A stretch of 39,313 nt of DNA from Bacillota bacterium (GTDB taxonomy: Bacteria > Bacillota > Clostridia > Clostridiales > Clostridiaceae), in NCBI GenBank assembly GCA_023451395.1, contig JAEXZL010000187.1, positions 1 through 39,313 on the forward strand, written 5' to 3'. Shown here piece by piece: positions 8,715-16,746 of this stretch. The translations under genes were made by a program, and so were the position numbers. How positions within the stretch are numbered: the stretch's first letter is position 1; every line of letters begins with the position of its first letter. Under the pieces are notes generated by a model, which was not told the DNA's origin, did not search any database, and saw only the letters and a list, made by a program, of their open reading frames with translations.

Positions 8715-9734
8715 ATGAAACTTTATAGCAAGTATCTTTTTAATCGCTTTTTTGCTGTTTATATATTGACTATGCTTTTATCTTTCATTATTTTACTCAC
8801 TCTTACTTTTCTTGTTATATTGGAGGATCGAAGCTGGTGGCTTTTAATTGCTGCCTATGTTTTTTATATATCTTTAACAGTGCTATTTTATGCTTTGGTG
8901 TATAAGCCTTATATGGTTACTAACAAGGTTTTAAAGCTCTTTGCCGAAGGTCATATGGTACAAGGGGTTTTTGAGCTTAAAACGCCTTTTTCAAGAGAAA
9001 TGGAGAGATCAAACAATAAATTTAAGGAAATTTTAGATACAAAAAAGCTTATAAGCCTTTCAAAAAAGCAGGCAGAATATCTGGCTCTTCAAAATCAAAT
9101 CAATCCCCATTTTTTATATAATACCCTTGAAGGAATAAGAAGCGAGGCATTGATTGCAGGTATGGATTCTGTGGCGGAAATGACTGAAGCTCTTGCTACC
9201 TTCTTTAGATATACAATTTCTAACGTGGAGAGTCTTGTTTCCCTAGAGGATGAGCTTAAAAATATTGAAAATTACTATATAATTCAGCAGTTTCGCTTTG
9301 GCGATAGAATTAGCTTAGATATCATAATTCAAGAAGATGATGAAGAGAAGGAAGAGGAAATAATAAAATATATGCTTCCAAAGCTCACGCTACAGCCTAT
9401 AGTAGAGAATTCTATTTATCATGGAATTGAAAGGAAAATAGGAAAGGGAAATATAAGGCTAAATGTTCAAACCTCCAATAACTATTTAATCATAACAATA
9501 TCTGATGATGGAATGGGGATGGAAAAGGAAAGGTATAAGGAACTAGAGGATAAGCTTAGATCTATGAATCTAAATGGAATAACTTCTAAGGCTAATAAAG
9601 AAGGGGGCATTGCTCTTGTTAATGTAAACAATAGAATAAAACTCTTATTTGGTGAGGAATATGGAATACATATTTACAGTACCTATAGTTTAGGAACAGA
9701 TGTGGAAATTCTTCTGCCTCTTATTAAAGGGTAA
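8715..9734 (+). CDS. YesM/LytS-type sensor histidine kinase without an extracellular sensor domain
   Basis: A membrane histidine kinase of the His_kinase/HATPase_c pair, 339 residues. Two membrane helices at about 14-36 and 41-64 are joined by only about five residues (EDRSW), so there is no external ligand-binding domain; ordinary YesM proteins carry a large one and are nearer 550-600 residues. The phospho-acceptor is H132 in NQINPHFLYNTL. The ATP-binding N-box includes E231-N232 and the G-box is DDGMGM at 264-269. GGAAGGTGATGGG precedes the ATG. Without an input domain, the signal must come through the membrane helices or from a partner protein. The degenerate ABC protein encoded 5 nt downstream and the adjacent transporter are the obvious candidates. 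Confidence 0.93.
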   Translation: MKLYSKYLFNRFFAVYILTMLLSFIILLTLTFLVILEDRSWWLLIAAYVFYISLTVLFYALVYKPYMVTNKVLKLFAEGHMVQGVFELKTPFSREMERSNNKFKEILDTKKLISLSKKQAEYLALQNQINPHFLYNTLEGIRSEALIAGMDSVAEMTEALATFFRYTISNVESLVSLEDELKNIENYYIIQQFRFGDRISLDIIIQEDDEEKEEEIIKYMLPKLTLQPIVENSIYHGIERKIGKGNIRLNVQTSNNYLIITISDDGMGMEKERYKELEDKLRSMNLNGITSKANKEGGIALVNVNNRIKLLFGEEYGIHIYSTYSLGTDVEILLPLIKG

Positions 9735-9739
9735 AAACT

Positions 9740-11203
9740 ATGAGAAGAGAGATATTAAGGCTAACAAATGTAACGGTAGAGTCTGAGGGAGAGGTCCTTT
9801 TAGACAATATTAATCTATGTCTTTTTCAAGGGGAGATAATGGGACTTCTGGCAGCAGAGGCAAAAGGTAAGGAGGAGCTTATAAGTTTAATAAGGCAGAA
9901 TTCTGATATTTCCTATGGAAGGATATATTATAACAATGAGCTGAAAAACAGCTTTGATTATAGCGATAAAAGCTACAATAAGGTTTATATCATAGATCAA
10001 AAAGGAGGCCTTGTTCCTGATTTAACGGTGACAGATAATATTTTTGTTCTAAGGAGAGGCTTTAAAAAATATTTAATTCGAAAAAAGGTTTTAAGAGAGC
10101 AGCTTAAAAGAAAGCTAAAGGATATGCACCTTGAAATAAACGTTTTTAAGCCAATAAATAGGTTAACTCCTTTAGAGAGATGTCTCATTGAGCTTATAAA
10201 GGCGGAAATATCAAATTGTGCTGTGATTATATTGACAGATTTAAGTAATTTTCTTAGTCCTTTAGAGCTATCAAAGTTTCAAGATATAATAAGGAAATAT
10301 TGCACTATGGGATACTCCTTTATCTATGTTGGAAATCATCATGAAGAGCTCTTTAGAATTTGTGATAGGGTTGCACTATTAAAAGGTGGAAGGATAGTGA
10401 AGCTTTATGAGAAAAGAGAGATGACAGATTCTAATATAAGGCCTTTCATTGCTAATAGTTTTGGTGAAACAAGCATTAAAAGGCCGTCTTTAAAGGAGAA
10501 AAATATTTTAGAGTTTAGAAATGTCGCTACTAATAGCCTGAGTAACATGAGCTTTTCTATTAAAAAAGGAGAATGTGTTGTTCTCCTAGATATGAATAAT
10601 ACTTCTCTTGAAGATATTAGAGGTCTTATACTAGAGGGAAAAGAGATTATTAAGGGAGAGGTTATTTTAAATAAATCACCTTATACAAGTATTATGTCTC
10701 GTAAATTTTTAGACTATAAGGTTGCAGTAATTGAGGATAATCCAACTAAAACAATGATATTTAAAGAAATGACCTACCTTGAAAATCTCACCTTTCTTAC
10801 TGTAAATAAGCTTAACAATCTTTGGATTAGGAAACGCTATCTTAAGAGTGTGGTGAAGGAGTATAAAGCCTTGGTGGGTGAGGTGATAGAAAAACATGAT
10901 ATAAAGGATCTAAGCCTTCAGGAGCTCTATGAGCTGGTTTATTATAGAATTCACCTTTTTAATCCAGAAATAGTTTTGTCCATTAAACCCTTTGCCAAAG
11001 GTGATATGCTTTGCAGAAATAGAGTTATTAAGCTTATAGAGGAGCTAAAGTCCAAAGGGATATCAGTAATGATCCTAACTGTGAGCCTTTCTGATTCTCT
11101 GGAGGTGGCAGACAGACTCCTTATATTGGAGAATGGAAAAAATATTTTAGAATATTCAAAGGAGAACTTTGAAGAATTAAAGGCTTCAATTTATAATAAT
11201 TAA
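9740..11203 (+). CDS. RbsA-like tandem ABC protein with both ATPase sites degenerate (pseudo-ATPase)
   Basis: A full-length relative of sugar ABC ATPases of the RbsA type: 487 residues, two cassette halves at about 1-240 and 255-487, no membrane helix. Aligned by eye with the intact RbsA encoded next door, nearly all catalytic motifs are gone. In half one, GENGAGKST has become AAEAKGKEE (38-46), keeping G43 and K44 but losing the Mg-binding Ser/Thr. The signature LSVSKQQ has become LTPLERC, the Walker B DEPT has become TDLS (166-169), and the switch His is N199. In half two, GLMGAGRT is replaced by DMNNTSLE, the signature LSGGNQQ by LSLQELY, and DEP by IKP (415-417). The frame is intact over almost 1.5 kb, so the protein seems kept for a non-catalytic job. 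It is cotranscribed with the two-component genes. A sensory coupling role is my inference. Confidence 0.88.
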   Translation: MRREILRLTNVTVESEGEVLLDNINLCLFQGEIMGLLAAEAKGKEELISLIRQNSDISYGRIYYNNELKNSFDYSDKSYNKVYIIDQKGGLVPDLTVTDNIFVLRRGFKKYLIRKKVLREQLKRKLKDMHLEINVFKPINRLTPLERCLIELIKAEISNCAVIILTDLSNFLSPLELSKFQDIIRKYCTMGYSFIYVGNHHEELFRICDRVALLKGGRIVKLYEKREMTDSNIRPFIANSFGETSIKRPSLKEKNILEFRNVATNSLSNMSFSIKKGECVVLLDMNNTSLEDIRGLILEGKEIIKGEVILNKSPYTSIMSRKFLDYKVAVIEDNPTKTMIFKEMTYLENLTFLTVNKLNNLWIRKRYLKSVVKEYKALVGEVIEKHDIKDLSLQELYELVYYRIHLFNPEIVLSIKPFAKGDMLCRNRVIKLIEELKSKGISVMILTVSLSDSLEVADRLLILENGKNILEYSKENFEELKASIYNN

Positions 11204-11361
11204 CTTCCCTTCTGAGACTGATAGAGCTTACAATGCCCGTCAGTCTTTTAAAATCCAAAGAATGACCTAAAACATCTAAATAATGCCACCGTAAAGGTGT
11301 AAATATGTTGATATACTTTTTTTAATGAGAGATAAAATCATGATAGAAATAAGGTGATTTT
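11204..11361 (+). promoter_or_regulatory. Terminator-like hairpin and likely promoter region before the RbsABC-type operon
   Basis: A 7-bp stem AGACTGA (11215-11221) / TCAGTCT (11240-11246) followed by TTTT may partly end the two-component transcript. Further on, CACC (11287-11290) / GGTG (11296-11299) sits inside a longer symmetry AACAT (11271-11275) ... ATGTT (11305-11309), a possible site for the AraC-type regulator. TTGATA at 11308 with GATAAAAT at 11331 is a weak promoter candidate. AAGGTGA at 11351 is the ribosome site for the TTG start at 11362. Confidence 0.45.
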
Positions 11362-12882
11362 TTGCAGGAGTACATTGCTCTATTAGAACATGTCACAAAA
11401 GGCTTCCCAGGAGTAAGAGCTTTAAATGATGTAAGCTTTAATTTAAAGTCTGGGGAGATATTAGCCCTATTAGGGGAAAATGGTGCAGGAAAATCAACAT
11501 TGATGAAAATATTAAGTGGCATTTATACAAAGGATAGTGGAAGTATTAAAATCTTTGGTAAAGAAATTGAAGATATGAATACAAAAAAAGCTCAGGAATT
11601 GGGAGTGGCAATTATTCATCAAGAACTTAATTTGTGCCATCATTTATCTGTGGCTGAAAATATTTTTTTAGGAAGAGAAATGTCAAAGGGAATAGTGCTT
11701 TCTGATAGAGAAATGAATAAAGAAGCCATGAAGATCCTTAAAAGCTTAAATATAAACATTGATCCAAGAGAAGTTGTTGGGAACCTTTCCGTTTCCAAGC
11801 AGCAAATGATAGAAATTGCAAAGGCTTTATCCACTAATGCAAGGATATTAATAATGGATGAGCCTACATCTGCATTAACTTCAAAGGAAATAGATGATCT
11901 CTTTGTAATTATCAAAAAGCTCAAAGAACAGGGCTGTGGAATAGTATATATATCCCATCGCTTAGAGGAGCTATCCTTTATAGCTGATAGAGTCACCATA
12001 CTAAGAGATGGTGAATTTATAAAAAGTATGGATTTTAAAGATACAAGCCTTCCAGAGATAATATCCATGATGGTTGGCCGCAGTATTAAGGAGAAGTTTC
12101 CTAGGGTTAACTGTAAAAGAGGTAAAAAGGTGCTAGAGGTTAAAAAGCTTAATGCTGGCAGGCTTGTAAGAGATATTGATCTTGAAGTATATGAAGGGGA
12201 GATTGTAGGAATTGCTGGCCTTATGGGTGCTGGAAGAACAGAAACCACAAGAGCAATTTTTGGTGCAGAGACTAAGGAAAGTGGACAAATACTCTTAGAC
12301 GGAAAAGAGCTTAAAATTAATAATCCAGAAGATGCCATAAGAGCTGGCTTAGTTTTAGCACCGGAGGATAGAAAAAAAGATGGACTTTGTACAAAGCTTA
12401 GCATAAAAGAAAATATAGCCCTTCCAAACCTAGATATGCTCTGCAGCAGACTAGGTATTGTAAAAAGAAAAGAAGAAGAGGCTATGACAGCTAAGGTGGT
12501 CAGAGACTTAAAAATTAAGCTGGCAAGTTCTGAAGGAATGGCAGAAAGCCTTTCAGGTGGAAATCAGCAAAAGCTTGTGGTAGGAAAATGGCTTGCTAGA
12601 AACTCCAGGGTGATTATTTTTGATGAACCAACAAGAGGTATTGACGTAGCTGCAAAGGTAGAAATTTATAATTTAATGAATGAACTGAAAAAGCAGGGGA
12701 TAGGAGTGATCTTTGTATCCTCAGAAATGCCTGAAATCATGGGGATAAGCGATAGAATAGTAGTTATGTGTGATGGTAGAATAACTGGCAAATTAGATAG
12801 AGATGAGGCAACACAAGATTTGATTTTAGAATATGCTACTAAATTTCAAAACAAGCTTCATAAAGACAAGGTAGAAGTCTGA
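11362..12882 (+). CDS. Sugar ABC transporter ATPase, RbsA/MglA/XylG type (CUT2)
   Basis: The energy-coupling subunit of a CUT2 sugar importer, 506 residues, with two fused cassettes. The first half has GENGAGKST, the signature LSVSKQQMIEIAKAL and Walker B IMDEPTSAL. The second half has the usual altered P-loop GLMGAGRT, the signature LSGGNQQK and Walker B IFDEPTRGID. I accept the TTG start at 11362 because AAGGTGA lies just upstream and the following residues (EYIALLEHVTKGFPGVRAL) match the family opening. The permease gene follows 31 nt downstream. Ribose, galactose, xylose, allose and related sugars are all possible substrates; the sequence does not decide. It serves as the intact comparison for the degenerate paralogue immediately upstream. 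Confidence 0.96.
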   Translation: MQEYIALLEHVTKGFPGVRALNDVSFNLKSGEILALLGENGAGKSTLMKILSGIYTKDSGSIKIFGKEIEDMNTKKAQELGVAIIHQELNLCHHLSVAENIFLGREMSKGIVLSDREMNKEAMKILKSLNINIDPREVVGNLSVSKQQMIEIAKALSTNARILIMDEPTSALTSKEIDDLFVIIKKLKEQGCGIVYISHRLEELSFIADRVTILRDGEFIKSMDFKDTSLPEIISMMVGRSIKEKFPRVNCKRGKKVLEVKKLNAGRLVRDIDLEVYEGEIVGIAGLMGAGRTETTRAIFGAETKESGQILLDGKELKINNPEDAIRAGLVLAPEDRKKDGLCTKLSIKENIALPNLDMLCSRLGIVKRKEEEAMTAKVVRDLKIKLASSEGMAESLSGGNQQKLVVGKWLARNSRVIIFDEPTRGIDVAAKVEIYNLMNELKKQGIGVIFVSSEMPEIMGISDRIVVMCDGRITGKLDRDEATQDLILEYATKFQNKLHKDKVEV

Positions 12883-12913
12883 AATCAATTATCAAGGCTA
12901 AGGAGAGATAGGT

Positions 12914-13954
12914 ATGGAGGTTAAGGAAAATAATAATATTTTTAAAAGGTTATTTGCCATGCGAGGTATGGGGCAGGTTATAACAGTAACTTTAGGACTT
13001 ATTGTACTTTCTATTGTCTTTGGTATTTTAAATCCTATTTTCTTTTCCAGTAAGAATATAGGAAACCTTTTAAGGCAGATAGCTCCAATTCTTATTATTG
13101 GCATAGGGCAGTCCTATGTGCTTATAACTGGGAATATAGATTTATCTATAGGCTCTGTGGTGGGGATGAGCTGTATGATCTCTGCAACCCTTATGACCAA
13201 AGGTATCAATCCTTGGGTAGCGGTAGGTATAACACTCCTATGCTGTCTTATGGTGGGAATAATAAATGGGCAGCTTGTAGCAAAGTGCAAGCTTCCACCC
13301 TTCATAGCAACCTTAGGAACTATGACTATAGCAAGAGGAATAGCTCAAATAGTAAACAATAATTACAACACTGATGTTATAGGCGATGCAGCTAAGACCT
13401 TTAGAAATGTTTTTTACTATGGGAAAATCATAGGAATTTATAATACTGTCTGGATAGCAGTGCTGTTATGGATATTATTTAATTTTATTTTGAGTAAAAC
13501 AAGATCTGGTCGTCATATTTATGCCATAGGCAGTAACATTGAGGCTTCCAGGCTTTCTGGAGTAAATATCACTCTTACTACCACAAAGGCATATCTCGTA
13601 AGCTCTTTTTGTGCCTGTATTGTTGGCTTCATAATTTGTGCTACCAGCGGCATGGGTACCATGGATGCAGGAAATACCTATGAAATGTATGCTGTAGCAG
13701 CTTCTGTTATTGGAGGTATTAGTACATTAGGAGGTCAGGGTATCTTATTAGGTACTGTAATAGGAGCTTCCATTTGGGGAGTTCTCCAAAATGGACTTCA
13801 ATTTGCTGGGGCACCAGTAGCTATAAGAAATGTGGTAATAGGAATCATTGTAGTGGTATCTGTGCTTCTTGACGTAATAGTTAGAAGAGGAAACAGAAGG
13901 AAGAATCAAAATCAAAGAGTTAATAAAGAAAAGAGCATCAATGCAAAAGCTTAA
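12914..13954 (+). CDS. Sugar ABC transporter permease, RbsC type (CUT2)
   Basis: The membrane channel subunit, 346 residues and about eight to ten hydrophobic helices. Family landmarks include VLITGNIDLSIGSVVGMS, NGQLVAKCKLPPFIATLGTM near residues 118-137 and SVIGGISTLGGQGILLGTV near 262-280. AGGAGAGA precedes ATG 12914. It is presumed to form a homodimer with RbsA-type ATPase on the cytoplasmic face. The basic C-terminal tail (RRGNRRKNQNQRVNKEK) is a little longer than in E. coli RbsC. The lipoprotein gene follows after 27 nt. Confidence 0.96.
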   Translation: MEVKENNNIFKRLFAMRGMGQVITVTLGLIVLSIVFGILNPIFFSSKNIGNLLRQIAPILIIGIGQSYVLITGNIDLSIGSVVGMSCMISATLMTKGINPWVAVGITLLCCLMVGIINGQLVAKCKLPPFIATLGTMTIARGIAQIVNNNYNTDVIGDAAKTFRNVFYYGKIIGIYNTVWIAVLLWILFNFILSKTRSGRHIYAIGSNIEASRLSGVNITLTTTKAYLVSSFCACIVGFIICATSGMGTMDAGNTYEMYAVAASVIGGISTLGGQGILLGTVIGASIWGVLQNGLQFAGAPVAIRNVVIGIIVVVSVLLDVIVRRGNRRKNQNQRVNKEKSINAKA

Positions 13955-13981
13955 TATAAAATTATAAGGGGGAAATTTATT

Positions 13982-14926
13982 ATGAGAAAAAGGTTTGTAG
14001 GTATTTTAATGACAGCATTCCTTGCTGCGTCTGTTTTAGCAGGTTGTAGCAGTGACGCTGAAAAGCCTGGAAAAGGCGATCCAGCTTCTGACAAGTATAA
14101 GGTGTATTTAATTACCATGGACCAGATGGATCAGCATTGGGTTAATGTTGATGCAGGAGCACAAAAGGCTGTTAAGGAACTAGGAAATATTGAATATAAA
14201 TGGCTGGCACCGGACGTAAAGGACGATGCAAAGCAGATTGAAGCAATTAACAATGCTGTAGCTGGCGGAGCTGATGCTATTCTTTTAGCTGCCAATGGAC
14301 CTAATGCAGTAAAAGCAGCTTTAGAAGAGGCAAAGGCAGAAGGTGTTAAGATAATATATGTAGATTCAGCTGCTGATTTTCCAGCTATTCAAACTCTGGC
14401 AACAGATAATAAAGCAGCAGGAAAGACCGCAGGAGATGAGCTCATTGCTGCTTTAAAGGCCGCAGGAGTAGTGGAAGGAAAGATAGGTATAGTTACAGTT
14501 AATGCAGCAACAGCATCAACAGTTGCCCGCGAAGAGGGCTTCCGCTCTGCTTTTAAGGGTTCAAAGTTTGAAATACTTGAAACTCAATATGGAGAAGGTG
14601 ATGCTGCTAAATCAAAGGATATAGCTGCAAACTATATCACTCAAGGTGTTGTTGGATTGTTTGGGGCTAATGAAGGTTCCACAGTGGGAGTAGGTAATGC
14701 TATACAGGAAGCTGGATCAAAGGTTATAGGTGTTGGCTTTGATAAGTCAGATGCAATACTTCAGTTAATTAAAAATGGACATCTTCTTGCTACTATGGCA
14801 CAAAATCCAGATGTAATGGGATATGAAGGAATGAAAACTGCTGCAAAGGCTCTTAAGGGAGAGACCATAAGCAAAACAAATATTGATACAGGAGTTTCTG
14901 TAATCACTAAGGATAAATTAAAATAA
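13982..14926 (+). CDS. RbsB-type sugar-binding lipoprotein
   Basis: The extracellular substrate-binding subunit of the CUT2 importer, 314 residues. The signal peptide ends in the lipobox LAGC with acylated C22, anchoring it to the outer face of the membrane. The periplasmic-binding-protein type 1 fold is clear: ITMDQMDQHWVNVDAGAQKA at the N-terminus, GGADAILLAANGPNAVK in the ligand region and GIVTVNAATASTVAREEGF in the second lobe. The GGGGGAAATTTATT ribosome site precedes the ATG. The tryptophan and aspartate pattern is of the ribose/allose/galactose class, but the ligand cannot be named. A strong hairpin follows the stop. Confidence 0.95.
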   Translation: MRKRFVGILMTAFLAASVLAGCSSDAEKPGKGDPASDKYKVYLITMDQMDQHWVNVDAGAQKAVKELGNIEYKWLAPDVKDDAKQIEAINNAVAGGADAILLAANGPNAVKAALEEAKAEGVKIIYVDSAADFPAIQTLATDNKAAGKTAGDELIAALKAAGVVEGKIGIVTVNAATASTVAREEGFRSAFKGSKFEILETQYGEGDAAKSKDIAANYITQGVVGLFGANEGSTVGVGNAIQEAGSKVIGVGFDKSDAILQLIKNGHLLATMAQNPDVMGYEGMKTAAKALKGETISKTNIDTGVSVITKDKLK

Positions 14927-14949
14927 TAATCCTTAAATAGTTAATAGAT

Positions 14950-14993
14950 GCAGGGGCATACACAGAGTTAGCTGGGTATGACTCCTGTTTTTT
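14950..14993 (+). terminator. Intrinsic terminator after the RbsB-type gene
   Basis: GCAGGGGCATAC (14950-14961) pairs with GTATGACTCCTG(T) (14976-14988) through about 12 bp with one bulged A, then T at 14988-14993. It probably ends most transcripts after the binding protein and lowers expression of the SIS and ROK genes. The right arm is duplicated just downstream and can compete for the same left arm (see repeat entry). Confidence 0.8.
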
Positions 14994-15031
14994 AATACAG
15001 AGTTAACTGAGCATGACTCCTGCTTTTTAAT
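14962..15031 (+). repeat. Tandem 35-bp direct repeat covering two copies of a terminator right arm
   Basis: Two adjacent 35-nt copies (14962-14996 and 14997-15031) differ at four positions, all transitions. Each contains ATGACTCCTG followed by a T-run. The second copy can also pair with GCAGGGGCAT at 14950-14959, giving an alternative, longer-looped terminator with T at 15024-15028. Confidence 0.85.
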
Positions 15032-15056
15032 AATGAATAAAGGATGTGATCTGATT

Positions 15057-15710
15057 ATGAAGGCATATTCAAAGAATATAATAAAGTCTACTCTTGAGGA
15101 TAATAAAAATCTAGGATATCTAGCACCTTTAATAATTAGGGTAGTAGATGAAATGGTGATAAGAATAAGGAAAGGAGGCAAGTTGTTGATATGTGGCAAT
15201 GGTGGAAGTGCCTCTGATAGTGAACATATGGTAGGAGAACTAATGAAGGAGTTTTATATCAAAAGACCAATAAATAAGGGGACAAGAGAGAGTCTACTGG
15301 AGACCTATGGAGAGGAAGGAGAATATATTGCCAATAGACTACAAGGAGCTATCCCATCTATATCACTGGTATCTCAGACATCCTTTATAACAGCCTATGA
15401 AAATGATGTGGATGCACATTTTGCTTTTGCTCAGGAGGTCTTTGCCTATGGCAATAAGAATGATATTTTTATTGGGCTTTCAACATCAGGTAAGGCTAAA
15501 AATGTTATTTATGGAGCAAAGGTTGCTATGGTACAGGAGCTAATGGTTGTTGCCATGACAGGAGAAAGTGGAGGAGAGCTCAAGAATAATTGCCACTTTC
15601 ATATAAAGGTACCTTCCAATGATACTTATAAAATACAGGAATATCATCTTGTGGTTTATCACCTTATATGCAGGGTTCTTGAAGAAGAGATTTTCGGGAA
15701 AGAAATATGA
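15057..15710 (+). CDS. SIS-domain sugar-phosphate isomerase, GmhA-like
   Basis: A sugar isomerase domain protein of 217 residues. The phosphate-binding SIS motif is LLICGNGGSASDSEH (44-57), very like the phosphoheptose isomerase GmhA, and the second SIS motif is GLSTSGKAKN. The start is placed at 15057 rather than 15033, because AAAGGATGTGAT stands at a good distance from it, while the earlier ATG has only the repeat T-run upstream. It lies between a CUT2 transporter and a ROK kinase, so the likely job is isomerising the imported, phosphorylated sugar. A role in heptose for surface polysaccharide is less likely here because no GmhB/GmhC partners are present. The exact substrate is unknown. 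Confidence 0.86.
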   Translation: MKAYSKNIIKSTLEDNKNLGYLAPLIIRVVDEMVIRIRKGGKLLICGNGGSASDSEHMVGELMKEFYIKRPINKGTRESLLETYGEEGEYIANRLQGAIPSISLVSQTSFITAYENDVDAHFAFAQEVFAYGNKNDIFIGLSTSGKAKNVIYGAKVAMVQELMVVAMTGESGGELKNNCHFHIKVPSNDTYKIQEYHLVVYHLICRVLEEEIFGKEI

Positions 15711-15724
15711 TTTAAGGAGGAAGC

Positions 15725-16675
15725 ATGAATATTTTAGCTTTTGATATTGGAGGTACAAAGTGTGCAGTTATGCTAGCAAAAGCAGAAGAAGAAACCATAA
15801 CCTTTCTAAAAAGAACAGAGGTTAAAACCACTGATTGTTGGAAAGATCTTTTAAATGAATTGATTAATGAAGGAAGCTTAATGCTTAAAGAATACTCTAT
15901 TAATAAAGGGAGCTGTAGAATAGGAGTGTCCTGCGGTGGTCCATTAGACATCAGAAAGGGATTAATCTTATCTCCTCCTAATCTTCCTGGCTGGGATGAG
16001 GTTCCCATAGTTAAGTATTTAGAAGATAGACTAGGTATGCCTGCAAGGCTTAAGAATGATGCTGATGCCTGTGCCCTTGCAGAATGGCGATATGGAGCTG
16101 GAAAAGGTACAAAGCATATGATATTTCTAACCTTTGGGACAGGACTTGGTGCAGGGCTTATATTAAATGGGAGACTTTATGAAGGAGCCTCAGGCATGGC
16201 TGGAGAGGTTGGTCATATAAGACTTTCAGAGGAAGGTCCTGTAGGCTATGGAAAGACTGGAAGCTTCGAGGGCTTCTGCAGTGGAGGAGGGATAAAACAG
16301 CTTGCACAAAGAAAGGCAATAGAACTCATGGCATTAGGAAATAGAGCCTCCTTTCATAAAGATACTATAGAAGAAATTACAGCAAAAGCTGTAGCAGAGG
16401 CTGCAGTAGAAGGACACAGGGATGCATTAGAGGTATATCGGGCTTCTGGAAAGCATTTTGGAAGGGGATTATCAATACTTATAGATATATTAAATCCCGA
16501 GGTAATAGTTGTTGGAAGTATTTATGTAAGAGCAAAGGAATACTTAATTGATGCTATGAAAGAAAGTATTAATGAAGAAGCTTTAGAATCTTCAAGAAAG
16601 GAGTGTAGAATAGAGGCTTCTCAGCTTGGTGAGCAAATAGGAGATTATGGGGCTGTAGTTGCAGCCATGGATTAG
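15725..16675 (+). CDS. ROK-family sugar kinase lacking the zinc-binding cysteines
   Basis: An ATP-dependent hexose or hexosamine kinase of the ROK family, 316 residues. ATP motif DIGGTKCAV is at 7-15. The catalytic base is D112 in LKNDADACALAEW, with FLTFGTGLGAGL at 134-145 and the conserved GEVGHIRL with H164. The classical zinc motif CxCGxxGCxE is replaced by GYGKTGSFEGFCSGG around 174-188. This substitution recurs in a Firmicute subgroup, so it does not by itself mean inactivity. There is no N-terminal helix-turn-helix, so it is an enzyme rather than a repressor. AAGGAGGAAGC precedes the ATG, and it starts 14 nt after the SIS gene. Likely partner reaction: phosphorylate the imported sugar for the SIS isomerase. 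Confidence 0.9.
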   Translation: MNILAFDIGGTKCAVMLAKAEEETITFLKRTEVKTTDCWKDLLNELINEGSLMLKEYSINKGSCRIGVSCGGPLDIRKGLILSPPNLPGWDEVPIVKYLEDRLGMPARLKNDADACALAEWRYGAGKGTKHMIFLTFGTGLGAGLILNGRLYEGASGMAGEVGHIRLSEEGPVGYGKTGSFEGFCSGGGIKQLAQRKAIELMALGNRASFHKDTIEEITAKAVAEAAVEGHRDALEVYRASGKHFGRGLSILIDILNPEVIVVGSIYVRAKEYLIDAMKESINEEALESSRKECRIEASQLGEQIGDYGAVVAAMD

Positions 16676-16686
16676 TATTTCTAAAG

Positions 16687-16738
16687 AAAACCCCTACCTT
16701 ACCTTATTCTCTAGGAATAGATATGGAGGGGGTGACTA
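16687..16738 (-). terminator. Terminator-like hairpin between convergent genes
   Basis: ACCCCT (16689-16694) can pair with AGGGGGT (16727-16733), with an inner ATTC/GAAT stem near 16707-16719. Read on the minus strand it runs into TTTTCTTT, so it may end the zinc-ribbon gene. The pairing is imperfect and the T-run is interrupted. Confidence 0.4.
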
Positions 16739-16746
16739 GCTCCTTG

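Noticed and set aside
9740..11203. Treating the degenerate RbsA-like gene as a pseudogene
   Set aside because: The frame is uninterrupted over 487 codons, both cassette halves keep their overall pattern, and it has tight operon spacing. Decay would have introduced stops or frameshifts.
11640..12404. A 254-codon minus-strand reading frame inside the RbsA gene
   Set aside because: It is antisense to a strongly conserved ATPase, is rich in Ser, Leu and Ile as expected of a codon shadow, and resembles no protein I know.
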